Assembly (NCBI RefSeq): GCF_032154225.1
Contig: NZ_JALDYF010000002.1
Span: 294,071 to 358,070 of the forward strand
Direction: 5' to 3'
DNA length: 64,000 nucleotides
DNA from: Psychrobacillus sp032154225
GTDB taxonomy: Bacteria > Bacillota > Bacilli > Bacillales_A > Planococcaceae
Part shown: positions 25,930 through 34,454 of the stretch, piece after piece
Layout of the letters: every line of letters starts with the position of its first letter
Position numbering within the stretch: the first letter of the stretch is position 1
Position numbers and translations under genes: made by a program
Notes under the pieces: model-generated
The model's input: the letters and a program-made list of their open reading frames with translations, nothing else
What the model was told of the DNA's origin: nothing
Database searches by the model: none

Positions 25930-26379
25930 ATGTTAAAAGCAATAATTGATTTGCCTGATGATAAAAAAATTGCAGGTGTTCATTGTATTCCAATAACGAA
26001 AAATGGAGCAATTGTTATGGCGTGGGATAAAGAAGAACAACTTTTAACGACTATCAGCGGAAGAATTGAAGAGAGCGAAAGTATTGTTGAGGCACTGGAA
26101 CGTGAAGCTATGGAAGAAGTGGGTATGACTCTTCATTCTAAGAGGATTCCATTTGCATCCTGGTATTGGGATGCAACCGATACTTATACAGTGTGGTTTT
26201 TAGTAAAGGCAGAAAAATTTCTACCTTATACATTCGATTTTGAAAAATCGGGGTATGTAATCACCAATTTTGAAACTGCTAAACAAATTATCTTAAAAGT
26301 AGAATCAGAAAATGTGGTAAGGTTGCAGATTTTAGATATTGCAAAAGAGAGGGCAATACAATTGAAATGGTTAATATAA
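25930..26379 (+). CDS. NUDIX hydrolase
   Basis: The 149-residue protein has a complete Nudix box at residues 44-66 (GRIEESESIVEALEREAMEEVGM without gaps against GX5EX7REUXEEXGU). It should therefore hydrolyse a nucleoside diphosphate derivative using Mg2+. The region before the box starts GVHCIPITKNGAIVMAW. ATG 25930 is preferred; AAGAGGTG lies upstream, and a GTG at 25924 is possible. It is followed by a long non-coding stretch. The substrate is unknown. Confidence 0.85.
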   Translation: MLKAIIDLPDDKKIAGVHCIPITKNGAIVMAWDKEEQLLTTISGRIEESESIVEALEREAMEEVGMTLHSKRIPFASWYWDATDTYTVWFLVKAEKFLPYTFDFEKSGYVITNFETAKQIILKVESENVVRLQILDIAKERAIQLKWLI

Positions 26380-26587
26380 AATGGATTCCATGTTCAAACT
26401 ACTGAGTTGCTTAACTTGAAGATCATTGAGTCTTCTTAGTTGTTGGAATTAGAAAAATTGAAACCCTATGTACCTTGCTATATTTTTTTACATAAGGTAC
26501 CGAGTTAGATTAACTGTAGATATAAAGAGTCTGTAATATACTTCCTTGAAATTAAAGGATGATCTGATAAAAAAACTAACTTGCCTC

Positions 26588-26627
26588 ATCTTCCCTTTAG
26601 TTTAGTAGGGGAAGATTTTTATTTTTC
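26588..26627 (+). terminator. Terminator-like hairpin before pgpH
   Basis: ATCTTCCC pairs with GGGAAGAT across a 13-base loop and is followed by a T-rich tract. Confidence 0.6.
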
Positions 26628-26726
26628 AATTGGGATTTTTGTTTAATATGGCCATTCCTAATCTCTCAATTATTCATTATTTCTATTAGATTATGGAATT
26701 ATTTTTAAATCATTCTAAAAGTAAGG

Positions 26727-26732
26727 TATAAT
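26727..26732 (+). promoter_or_regulatory. Probable -10 box of the pgpH operon
   Basis: TATAAT lies 32 bases before the pgpH start. The -35 at 17 bases is poor (TTTAAA). Confidence 0.4.
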
Positions 26733-26764
26733 AAAAATACCAGTTGTAAGGGGATGATTTTCGT

Positions 26765-28876
26765 ATGAAGACGTTTTTGATGAAATGGAAAGAATGGGTA
26801 AATTATAAGTATCTACCATTAATTATAATTCTTGTTACAACAGTCAGTATGTTTTTTTTATTAATTGGAAACGTGAAAGAAAATAAATACGACATTGAAA
26901 TGTTCCAGCTTTCTCCAGATTCGATTCATTCTGTTAAAACGATAGAAGATACGCAAAAAACAGAAGAAGAACGAAAACGAGTGGTAGCAGAAGTACTTCC
27001 AGTGTACCAATTTCAAGAAGAAACGGCCGACAATCAAGTAGCGATTATAAGCTCGATTTTTGATAATGTGCTTGAGGTGAAAGCGAATACGAAAAATGAT
27101 CCAGAAAACCCTGAAGCAAATGCGCAGCTTACAAAATTACAAGATGAGATGGAAATATTAGCTGAAAATGCGAAATATGTTCAGTTGAATGATGATGCAT
27201 TAAAAGTGCTTTTAAAACAAACTCCTCTTGTGCTTAGTCAAACAAAACAAAAGTTTTCCAATTTAGTAGAACAGACATTAAATGATCCGATACGTTTGGA
27301 AAATGTAGCTGAAAAGAAAAAGGAAATGGAACAAAAAGTGCATGATTCTTTTAATTATTCAAAAGAATATATGAATGTGCTAGGCGCGATTGCTCGCTTT
27401 AGTATTGTGGAAACCGAAATAGAGAACGAGGAATTGACACAATTACGCATCAATCAAGCGAAGGCAAGTGTGGAGCCAACGAAAATTTTACAAGGGCAAA
27501 TTCTTGTACAAAAAGGACAAATCATCGACCGAGAAGTTTACAGACAATTAGAATTGGTTGGCATGTTAACGGACAAGTCTTCATTTAGGCCGCTCTTTGG
27601 TATCGCATTATTTGTACTTCTTACAATGTGGGTTTTATATGAACAAACGATTAATCGAAAAGCTAAAACAGTAGAGAATGCTAAATCATTAATTGTTGTT
27701 TCATTCAGCTTGCTAATTTCTGTATTAATAATGAAAGTTGTACAATCTGTATCGTATAATTTTGATTTTATGATTGCTTTTTTATTTCCAACGGCAATGG
27801 TTTCGATGCTGGTATTCCTTTTAGTCAATGAACGAGCTGCATTTATTACAACAATCGTTGTTGCTGCTTATTCAGGATTAGTTTTTCAAGAAGGCTATAC
27901 AAATTTGTTTCAAATGGACGTGTCTTTATACATACTATTTGGAGGGATAGCTGGAATTTTTGCATTACAACGAATGAGTAATAATTCTCAAATATTGCGT
28001 TCTAGCTTGATCGTTTCAAGTGTAAATATTTTATTTGTTATATTTTATTTATTAATGACGAAAACGACCTATGGGGCAGCCGATATATTATTTTATATAG
28101 GAGCAGCAGTAGTGTCTGGGGTTTTGTCTGGGGCATTAACGATTGGGGTATTACCGTTTTTTGAATCCGCATTTGGCGTTTTGTCTACGATGAAGTTAAT
28201 CGAGCTATCCAGTCCGAATCATCCTTTGTTGAAAAAGATATTAACGGAAACTCCTGGAACGTATCATCACAGTGTAATGGTTGCGAATTTGGCGGATGCG
28301 GCTTGTGAAGCAATCGGGGCAAATGGTTTGCTTGCTAGAGTTTGTTGTTATTATCATGATATTGGGAAGACGAAACGTCCAGGTTTTTTCATTGAAAATC
28401 AAATGAATGGCTATAATCCGCATGATAATTTGCCACCGGAGGCAAGTCGCGATATTATTATTGCTCATGCTGTTGATGGCGCGAATATTTTACGTAAATA
28501 TAAAATGCCAAAAGAAATTGTCGATGTTGCTGAACAGCATCATGGAACAAGCTTGTTGAAGTTCTTTTATTACAAAGCGAAGGAACAGAATGACAAAGTA
28601 AAAGAAGATGATTTCAGATATGCTGGGCCGAAACCACAATCGAAAGAGACTGCTATTATTTCTGTTGCGGATAGCGTAGAAGCGGCAGTGCGATCGATGA
28701 AAGAGCCGACTGCTGAAAAAATACAAGCGTTAGTCAGATCTATTGTGAAAGATAGACTTCAAGATGGACAATTTGATGAATGTGATTTATCGTTACGTGA
28801 AATAAAAAAAATGGAAGAAAGCTTTTGTACAACGCTGAATGGTATTTTCCATTCACGTATTGAGTACCCAAAATAA
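26765..28876 (+). CDS. pgpH: Cyclic-di-AMP phosphodiesterase PgpH (7TM-HD protein)
   Basis: The 703-residue membrane phosphodiesterase breaks down the second messenger c-di-AMP. One N-terminal helix (about residues 15-38) is followed by a large extracytoplasmic 7TMR-HDED domain. A block of about seven membrane helices comes next (about 275-475). A cytosolic HD domain follows with TYHHSVMVANLADAA, CYYHDIGKTKRPGFF and AEQHHGTSLLKFFYYKA. AAGGGGATG is found just before ATG 26765. It precedes ybeY by 20 bases as in B. subtilis (yqfF, 711 aa). Confidence 0.95.
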   Translation: MKTFLMKWKEWVNYKYLPLIIILVTTVSMFFLLIGNVKENKYDIEMFQLSPDSIHSVKTIEDTQKTEEERKRVVAEVLPVYQFQEETADNQVAIISSIFDNVLEVKANTKNDPENPEANAQLTKLQDEMEILAENAKYVQLNDDALKVLLKQTPLVLSQTKQKFSNLVEQTLNDPIRLENVAEKKKEMEQKVHDSFNYSKEYMNVLGAIARFSIVETEIENEELTQLRINQAKASVEPTKILQGQILVQKGQIIDREVYRQLELVGMLTDKSSFRPLFGIALFVLLTMWVLYEQTINRKAKTVENAKSLIVVSFSLLISVLIMKVVQSVSYNFDFMIAFLFPTAMVSMLVFLLVNERAAFITTIVVAAYSGLVFQEGYTNLFQMDVSLYILFGGIAGIFALQRMSNNSQILRSSLIVSSVNILFVIFYLLMTKTTYGAADILFYIGAAVVSGVLSGALTIGVLPFFESAFGVLSTMKLIELSSPNHPLLKKILTETPGTYHHSVMVANLADAACEAIGANGLLARVCCYYHDIGKTKRPGFFIENQMNGYNPHDNLPPEASRDIIIAHAVDGANILRKYKMPKEIVDVAEQHHGTSLLKFFYYKAKEQNDKVKEDDFRYAGPKPQSKETAIISVADSVEAAVRSMKEPTAEKIQALVRSIVKDRLQDGQFDECDLSLREIKKMEESFCTTLNGIFHSRIEYPK

Positions 28877-28896
28877 TGAAATAAGGTGGAACAAAT

Positions 28897-29382
28897 ATGC
28901 TAGAACTGGACTTAATGGACGAGACAAACACACTTTCTAAGGAAACGATCGAGCTTGTTGAGAAAGTATTGCAGTTTGCAGCGGATCAACAATCGATTAA
29001 AGATGGCAGTGAAGTAAGCGTAACTTTTGTGACAAACGATGCGATTCAAGAAATTAATCGTACGTATCGTAACAAAGACGTTGCAACAGATGTTATTTCG
29101 TTTGCAATGGAGGAGTTAGGCGAAGGTGAAATGAAAATAATTGATGCAGATATTCCTACTTTGTTAGGTGATATTATTATTTCGGTGGAGCGTGCGAAAG
29201 AACAAGCGGCCGCTTATGCGCACACATTTGAACGAGAAGTTTGTTTTTTAGCGGTTCACGGATTCTTGCATTTACTTGGTTTTGATCACGGGACAGAAGA
29301 AGAAGAAAAAGAAATGTTCGGATTACAAGAAACAATATTACAAGCTTTTGGTTTGCGTCGTGAAGGCCATGGACATTCGTAA
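28897..29382 (+). CDS. ybeY: Endoribonuclease YbeY (rRNA maturation)
   Basis: The 161-residue zinc metallo-endoribonuclease is involved in 16S rRNA 3' maturation and ribosome quality control. The signature H3xH5xH is complete in AVHGFLHLLGFDHGTEEE. The upstream sequence NRTYRNKDVATDVISFAM is also diagnostic. AAGGTGGAAC precedes the ATG. It overlaps dgkA by 14 bases in the pgpH-ybeY-dgkA-cdd-era operon. Confidence 0.96.
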   Translation: MLELDLMDETNTLSKETIELVEKVLQFAADQQSIKDGSEVSVTFVTNDAIQEINRTYRNKDVATDVISFAMEELGEGEMKIIDADIPTLLGDIIISVERAKEQAAAYAHTFEREVCFLAVHGFLHLLGFDHGTEEEEKEMFGLQETILQAFGLRREGHGHS

Positions 29383-29734
29383 ATTTTTCAAATCGTTTAA
29401 GTATGCGATGAACGGCATCATTCATGCTGTAAAAAGTGAGCAAAATTTTCAATTTCATTTAGTAGCCGGAGTCGTTGTAATTATTGCTGGATTGCTAACG
29501 GGACTGTCTAAATGGGAATGGATAATCATTGTCATGTTAATTAGTGGCATGTTCATGATAGAATTAGTAAATGCGTCGATTGAACGAGTCGTGGATTTAG
29601 TATCTCCTAATTTTCATCAGCTTGCGCTACAAGCAAAAGATTTAGCAGCAGGAGCATGTTTAGTGCATGCAATTTGCAGTGCTACTATAGGTTTGATCAT
29701 TTTTGTCCCCAAATGGTGGGGAATCTTATTTTAG
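29369..29734 (+). CDS. dgkA: Undecaprenol/diacylglycerol kinase DgkA
   Basis: The 121-residue integral membrane kinase belongs to the DgkA family, which in Gram-positives mainly phosphorylates undecaprenol for cell-wall lipid recycling. Three helices and the conserved active-site stretch FMIELVNASIERVVDL, followed by QLALQAKDLAAGACLV, are present. The start is inside ybeY; ATG 29369 gives DIRKFFKSFKYAMNGI, matching relatives. GTG 29360 is an alternative. The ribosome site is weak (GAAGG close by), so coupling to ybeY translation is likely. Confidence 0.9.
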   Translation: MDIRKFFKSFKYAMNGIIHAVKSEQNFQFHLVAGVVVIIAGLLTGLSKWEWIIIVMLISGMFMIELVNASIERVVDLVSPNFHQLALQAKDLAAGACLVHAICSATIGLIIFVPKWWGILF

Positions 29735-29745
29735 AGGTGAACGGG

Positions 29746-30156
29746 TTGAATAAAGAAAAATTAATGGAATTGTCGAAAGTAGCAAGAGAGAAAGCATATG
29801 TTCCGTATTCAAAATTTCCAGTAGGTGCGGCACTTTTAACGACAGATGGAGAAGTAATTCATGGATGTAATATTGAAAATGCATCGTTTGGGCTAACGAA
29901 TTGTGCAGAGCGTACGGCTATTTTTAAAGCAGTTTCAGAAGGAAAAAAAACTTTTTCAGCAATTGCGGTTGTTGGAGATACAGAAGGGCCTATTTCTCCA
30001 TGTGGAGCTTGCAGACAAGTGCTAGTGGAGTTTTGTGACCCGAATATGCCAGTTTATTTAACAAATTTAAAAGGAAATGTATTAGAAACAACGGTTTCAG
30101 AATTGTTGCCAGGTGCTTTTACAACGGGGGATTTAGACTATGCTTCAAAACAATAA
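29746..30156 (+). CDS. cdd: Cytidine deaminase
   Basis: The 136-residue tetrameric-type cytidine deaminase belongs to pyrimidine salvage. The active-site motif NCAERTAIFKA (zinc Cys plus catalytic Glu) and SPCGACRQVLVEF (two more zinc Cys) place it with the small Gram-positive enzymes that use three cysteines. It starts with TTG 29746 after GAGGTGAACGGG, giving the conserved N-terminus NKEKLMELSKVAREKAYVPYS. It overlaps era by 17 bases. Confidence 0.95.
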   Translation: MNKEKLMELSKVAREKAYVPYSKFPVGAALLTTDGEVIHGCNIENASFGLTNCAERTAIFKAVSEGKKTFSAIAVVGDTEGPISPCGACRQVLVEFCDPNMPVYLTNLKGNVLETTVSELLPGAFTTGDLDYASKQ

Positions 30157-31060
30157 AGGCTATAAATCAGGATTTATATCGATTATCGGAAGACCAAATG
30201 TTGGGAAATCAACATTTTTAAATCGAGTAGTTGGGCAAAAAATTGCTATTATGAGTGATAAACCACAAACGACTCGTAACAAAGTGCAGGGCGTTGTTAC
30301 GTTAGAAGAAAGCCAAATGATTTTTATCGATACACCAGGAATTCATATTCCAAAACATAAACTTGGTGACTTCATGTTGAAAGTTGCAAAAAATACTTTA
30401 CGTGAAGTGGACACAATTTTGTTCATGGTAAATGCAACAGAACCAAGAGGGAAAATTGACGAATACATTATGGAAATGCTAGAGAAAAATGAAACACCTG
30501 TATTTCTAGTTATCAATAAAATCGATCAAATTCACCCAGATGAGCTGACGAAAATTATTGATTCGTATACAAGTAAATATGACTTTGCTGAAATCGTGCC
30601 TATTTCTGCTTTACAAGGAAATAACGTCGATAGACTGCTTGAAACGATTCAAAAGTATTTACCTGAAGGACCGCAATATTACCCAGCAGATCAAGTAACG
30701 GATCATCCAGAGCGTTTCATCATTTCTGAATTAATCCGCGAAAAAGTATTACATTTAACGCGAGAAGAGATTCCACATTCAATTGCAGTAGTAATCGATA
30801 AAATTAAAAAAGAAGAAGATACAGAAAAAGATATGATCCGAGTAATGGCAACAATCGTTGTAGAACGTGATTCTCAAAAAGGGATTGTTATTGGTAAAAA
30901 AGGCGCTTTGTTGAAAGAAGTTGGAACAAGAGCTCGCCAAGATATCGAAATGCTACTTGGATCGAAAGTATACCTAGAGTTATGGGTAAAAGTTCAAAAA
31001 GATTGGCGTAATAAAGCTACACATTTGCGTGATTACGGATTTAGAGACGACGAATATTAA
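30140..31060 (+). CDS. era: GTPase Era
   Basis: The 306-residue GTPase binds 16S rRNA and aids 30S assembly. The G motifs are G1 GRPNVGKST, G3 DTPGIH and G4 NKID, with the C-terminal KH domain GIVIGKKGALLKEVGTRARQDIE and the end motif KDWRNKATHLRDYGF. The start lies within the end of cdd, a common coupling. The small yqzL gene found between era and recO in B. subtilis is not seen in the 45-base gap. Confidence 0.98.
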   Translation: MLQNNKGYKSGFISIIGRPNVGKSTFLNRVVGQKIAIMSDKPQTTRNKVQGVVTLEESQMIFIDTPGIHIPKHKLGDFMLKVAKNTLREVDTILFMVNATEPRGKIDEYIMEMLEKNETPVFLVINKIDQIHPDELTKIIDSYTSKYDFAEIVPISALQGNNVDRLLETIQKYLPEGPQYYPADQVTDHPERFIISELIREKVLHLTREEIPHSIAVVIDKIKKEEDTEKDMIRVMATIVVERDSQKGIVIGKKGALLKEVGTRARQDIEMLLGSKVYLELWVKVQKDWRNKATHLRDYGFRDDEY

Positions 31061-31105
31061 GAAAAGCGCCTGAAGTCTAGACGGTTAAGAAAGAAGGGAA
31101 GACAA

Positions 31106-31888
31106 TTGCTCCAAAAAGTTGAAGGGATTGTCTTGCGATCTTCTTCTTACGGGGAGTCTGACAAAATCGTCACGATTTTTTCAAGAGAACTTGGAAAAAG
31201 AGCGGTTATGGCTCGTGGGGCTAAAAAGCCTACAAGCCGTTTAGCAGCCATTTCTCAACCTTTTACGTATGGCTATTTTTTAGTGCAACAAGGTAGAGGA
31301 ATGGGGACGCTCCAACAAGGGGAAATAATCGATTCGATGCGTTCGATAAGAGAAGATATTTTTACGACGGCTTATGCAAGCTTTATCATGGAGCTTACAG
31401 ATAAATTAATAGAGGACGAGGCTCCTAAACCTCATCTTTTTGCATTATTGCAACAGGCACTACAAGCGATTTCAGAAGAGTATGACCCGGAAGCAATTAG
31501 TTTGTTTGTCGAGTGGAAGCTGTTGCCGACAGCAGGTATTTATCCGGTATTACATCAATGTGCTCATTGCGGTGCTACAGATGGTGAGTTTGCTTTTTCT
31601 TTTGTGCAAATCGGTTTTTTATGTCACCGTTGCTTTTCAATTGACCCTTATTTAATACGACTAACTCCTGCTCAAGTAAAGCTGATTCGCACATTTTACT
31701 CCGTGCCGATTGAAAAAGTAGGTAAGCTTACGTTGAAAAAAGAGACAAAAGGGTTCATAAAAAAAATTGTTCGAACTATTTACAGTGAACAAGTGGGAGT
31801 ACGCTTGAAATCGCAAGGTTTTTTAGATCAAATGGATAAAACACCCGAATTTTTTACTCCAAAAAAAGATCCAAATGCAGAAGTGTAA
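31106..31888 (+). CDS. recO: DNA repair protein RecO
   Basis: The 260-residue recombination mediator loads RecA together with RecR at gaps. It has an N-terminal OB fold (EGIVLRSSSYGESDKIVTIFSRELGK) and a helical middle. A four-Cys zinc site follows (CAHCG and CHRC). It starts with TTG 31106 after AGAAGGGAAGA, and the stop codon is part of the terminator hairpin. It is the last gene of the pgpH-recO group. Confidence 0.95.
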   Translation: MLQKVEGIVLRSSSYGESDKIVTIFSRELGKRAVMARGAKKPTSRLAAISQPFTYGYFLVQQGRGMGTLQQGEIIDSMRSIREDIFTTAYASFIMELTDKLIEDEAPKPHLFALLQQALQAISEEYDPEAISLFVEWKLLPTAGIYPVLHQCAHCGATDGEFAFSFVQIGFLCHRCFSIDPYLIRLTPAQVKLIRTFYSVPIEKVGKLTLKKETKGFIKKIVRTIYSEQVGVRLKSQGFLDQMDKTPEFFTPKKDPNAEV

Positions 31889-31912
31889 TTCTTCTGATTT
31901 GGATCTTTTTTT
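31861..31912 (+). terminator. Terminator overlapping the recO stop
   Basis: AAAAAAAGATCCAAAT-GCAGAAG pairs with CTTCTG-ATTTGGATCTTTTTTT (23 bases of near-perfect stem). The last nine codons of recO lie in the left arm. Confidence 0.92.
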
Positions 31913-31989
31913 TAGTTGGAAAAATGGAAGGTGTAGTTGGAATTTTAGATTATTTAGTTGGAAAATCATTTGCCACACAATAACTGAAC

Positions 31990-32036
31990 AAAAAAGCGTG
32001 TTGTAAGGGACATAGCCACTTACAACACGCTTTTTT
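31990..32036 (-). terminator. Terminator of glyS (works on either strand)
   Basis: AAAAAAGCGTGTTGTAAG and CTTACAACACGCTTTTTT form a perfect 18-bp stem with an 11-base loop. It sits 10 bases from the end of glyS. Confidence 0.93.
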
Positions 32037-32045
32037 AATTTCTGC

Positions 32046-33428
32046 TTAGAACTGTAAATGACTTTCGATGTATGCTTTTACATCAGCGATTGGCATTCTT
32101 GTTTGTTCCATAGAGTCACGATGACGCACAGTAACTTGGCCATCTGTTTCTGAATCAAAGTCGTATGTGATACAGAATGGCGTACCGATTTCATCTTGTC
32201 GGCGGTAACGTTTACCGATTGATTGAGACTCATCGTAATCTACCATGAAGTGTTTGCTTAAATCAGTGAATAGAGACGTAGCACCTTCAGATAGTTTTTT
32301 CGATAATGGTAAAATCGCTGCTTTTATTGGTGCTAGAGCAGGGTGGAAACGCAATACAGTACGCGTGTCGTCGCCTTCCAATTGTTCTTCTGCAAATGCT
32401 TCACAAAGGAATGCAAGTGTAACGCGGTCAGCTCCTAAAGATGGCTCGATAACATATGGTACAAATCTTTCATTCGTAATTGGATCGATATAATTAAAAT
32501 CTTCAGTAGAATGCTCCATATGTTGTTTTAAGTCAAAGTCAGTTCTGTCTGCAATACCCCAAAGTTCGCCCCATCCGAATGGGAATTTAAACTCGATATC
32601 TGTAGTTGCAGTAGAATAATGTGAAAGCTCATCTTCTGAGTGATCACGCAAGCGAATGCTCGTTTCTGCGATACCTAAGTTTAATAACCATTCTTTACAG
32701 AAATTACGCCAAAACTCGAACCATTCCATATCTTCACCAGGTTTACAGAAAAATTCTAATTCCATTTGTTCGAATTCTCTTGTTCTGAATGTGAAGTTAC
32801 CTGGAGTAATTTCGTTACGGAAACTTTTACCTACTTGTGCAATACCAAAAGGCATTTTTTTACGCATTGAGCGCTGCACGTTTTTATAGTTTACGAAAAT
32901 ACCTTGTGCAGTTTCAGGGCGTAAGAAAATTTCATTTGTAGATGACTCTGTAACGCCTTGGAATGTTTTGAACATTAAGTTGAACTGTCTAATGTCTGTG
33001 TAATCGAAAGCTCCACAAGAAGGACAAACAACATTATGTTCTTTCATGATTTCTTCCATTTTTTCGAATGAAAGACCGTCAATAACCATTTCAATGCCTT
33101 TTTTATCAAGGACATCTTCAATAATTTTATCTACACGATGGCGTCCTTTACATTTTTTACAGTCGATCATTGGGTCGTTGAAGTTTCCGATATGTCCAGA
33201 AGCTACCCACGTTTTTGGATTCATTAAAATTGCTGCATCTAATCCTACATTGTATGGAGATTCTTGTACGAATTTTTTCCACCATGCTTTTTTAATATTG
33301 TTTTTCAATTCGACACCAAGTGGGCCGTAATCCCATGTATTCGCTAGACCTCCGTAAATTTCAGAGCCTGGGAAAACAAAACCTCTTTGTTTAGCTAGAC
33401 TAACGACGTTTTCCATTGATATTGTCAT
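32046..33428 (-). CDS. glyS: Glycyl-tRNA synthetase, single-chain (alpha2) type
   Basis: The 460-residue class II synthetase is of the eukaryote/archaeal-like alpha2 kind, not the bacterial alpha2beta2 GlyQ+GlyS. It has the N-terminal catalytic core (KRGFVFPG-like AKQRGFVFPGSEIYGG), a zinc pair (CKKCKGRHRVD, CPSCG), class II motif 2 (SFRNEITPGNFTFRTREFEQ), motif 3 (EPSLGADRVTLAFL) and an anticodon-binding domain (GKRYRRQDEIGTPFCITYD). ATG 33428 follows TGGAGGGA. It is read opposite to its neighbours and stands alone behind a T-box leader and its own promoter. B. subtilis carries glyQ-glyS at this position. Confidence 0.96.
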   Translation of the reverse strand: MTISMENVVSLAKQRGFVFPGSEIYGGLANTWDYGPLGVELKNNIKKAWWKKFVQESPYNVGLDAAILMNPKTWVASGHIGNFNDPMIDCKKCKGRHRVDKIIEDVLDKKGIEMVIDGLSFEKMEEIMKEHNVVCPSCGAFDYTDIRQFNLMFKTFQGVTESSTNEIFLRPETAQGIFVNYKNVQRSMRKKMPFGIAQVGKSFRNEITPGNFTFRTREFEQMELEFFCKPGEDMEWFEFWRNFCKEWLLNLGIAETSIRLRDHSEDELSHYSTATTDIEFKFPFGWGELWGIADRTDFDLKQHMEHSTEDFNYIDPITNERFVPYVIEPSLGADRVTLAFLCEAFAEEQLEGDDTRTVLRFHPALAPIKAAILPLSKKLSEGATSLFTDLSKHFMVDYDESQSIGKRYRRQDEIGTPFCITYDFDSETDGQVTVRHRDSMEQTRMPIADVKAYIESHLQF

Positions 33429-33664
33429 GTAAATCCCTCCAGTTAATTTTGTTTGCTTTTGGCTGGACAACAAAAAACTCGTCTCCGGGCCAAATTAGCC
33501 CGGGGACGAGTATTATACCCGCGGTTCCACCCCGATTGATTGTCTTAAGACAATCCTCTTTAAAAGCAAAAGCTCCAAGCTGCCGTTTCCTGTGTTGTGG
33601 ACTTTCACTATCACCACTCGCTACTATTACAGTACTTATAATGCTCTTCATCACTTTAATATTA
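33429..33664 (-). promoter_or_regulatory. T-box leader of glyS
   Basis: On the minus strand the T-box sequence GGGTGGAACCGCGG (33519-33532) is followed by a terminator hairpin (33472-33511). About 130 bases of structured leader precede it. In T-box leaders uncharged tRNA pairs with a specifier codon and with the T-box to prevent termination. The specifier triplet could not be assigned by eye. Confidence 0.95.
33472..33511 (-). terminator. T-box terminator of the glyS leader
   Basis: ACTCGTCCCCGGGC pairs with GCCCGGAGACGAGT across a short loop and is followed by T6 on the minus strand. The antiterminator would use the T-box just upstream. Confidence 0.93.
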
Positions 33665-33670
33665 GTTGTT

Positions 33671-33699
33671 ATTGTACCATGAGGAAGTTTACTTCGCAA
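33671..33699 (-). promoter_or_regulatory. Promoter of the glyS transcript
   Basis: On the minus strand TTGCGA (33694-33699) and TACAAT (33671-33676) are 17 bases apart, giving a start near 33664. Confidence 0.65.
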
Positions 33700-33769
33700 T
33701 AAGCAGGGAATTAAGTATCGATGTCGAATCAATTATTATAAATTATCCCAAAAAATAGGAAGTGGAGAT

Positions 33770-34308
33770 GTGAAAGCACTATTAGTAATTGATGTACAAA
33801 ATGGCATTGTGGAATTTAAAGATTCCGGAGAGAACTGAACAGTATTGAAAGTATTATTCAAGACTTTAAAGAAAATGGGGAATCTGTAATATTTATAAGA
33901 AATTTAGATGATGAAGAAACAAGCCCTTTTAATACAGAATTGCCAAGCTCAGAATTGCATTATTCTTTAAAGAGATATGCAGATATTGTAATTGAAAAGA
34001 GGACACTAAGTGCTTTTTTTCAGACAGAACTTCATGAAAAATTAGAGCAACTTGGTGTGGATCATCTTTTTATAACAGGATTTAATACTGAGTTTTGTTG
34101 TCAGTTTACTGCAATAGCGTCCTAGGACAGTGGCTATCAAGTCACATTTATTGAAGATGTTACAGGAACTGTTAATGACGAAGCTACATATGAAATGACA
34201 GGATTGGATGTAAGAGATTTTGAAGGGACGGCTTGGCATTGGTCTAAAGTAATTGAAGTATTGGATCATGAAGAATATGTAGTAGAGTATAAATCAAGCC
34301 AAGATTAA
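33770..34308 (+). pseudogene. Isochorismatase-family gene with two lesions
   Basis: GTG 33770 starts MKALLVIDVQNGIVEF (catalytic Asp), but this frame ends at TGA 33836. The -1 frame continues FRRELNSIESIIQDFKENG, holds the Lys region EKRTLSAFF and the Cys region FNTEFCCQFTAIAS, then meets TAG at 34123. Afterwards it reads DSGYQVTFIEDVTGTVND to 34308. Loss of one T near 33823 plus a nonsense codon explain it. All three catalytic residues of a cysteine hydrolase are still readable, so decay is recent. Confidence 0.78.
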
Positions 34309-34386
34309 ATGTTTTACGAAGTTTAAGTTAAAAAATGTAAAATGAGTTCCGCTAAATTAGAGCGGTAGTTAAATATTATTTTTCTG

Positions 34387-34421
34387 ATATCATGTAATAG
34401 AACGTATATTCGTGATATAAT
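34387..34421 (+). promoter_or_regulatory. TATAAT box with overlapping inverted repeat
   Basis: TATAAT at 34416-34421 lies 33 bases before the reductase gene. ATATCATG (34387-34394) and CGTGATAT (34411-34418) are an inverted repeat with one mismatch that covers the -10, which could be an operator. No good -35 is seen. Confidence 0.35.
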
Positions 34422-34454
34422 TTTATTAATAACACTATGATAGGAGAAATTTAA

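Larger units (their letters stand above)
26380..26764. other. Non-coding stretch between the NUDIX gene and pgpH
   Basis: These 385 bases contain no credible gene. They hold a weak inverted repeat (GTACCTT/AAGGTAC, near 26470-26500), one terminator-like hairpin (26588-26627) and a probable -10 for pgpH. The stretch marks the border between the accessory block and the core. Confidence 0.6.

Noticed and set aside
33400..33732. 110-codon minus-strand and 88-codon plus-strand frames between glyS and the isochorismatase relic
   Set aside because: They cover the T-box leader and its terminator, so the conserved RNA structure explains the sequence.
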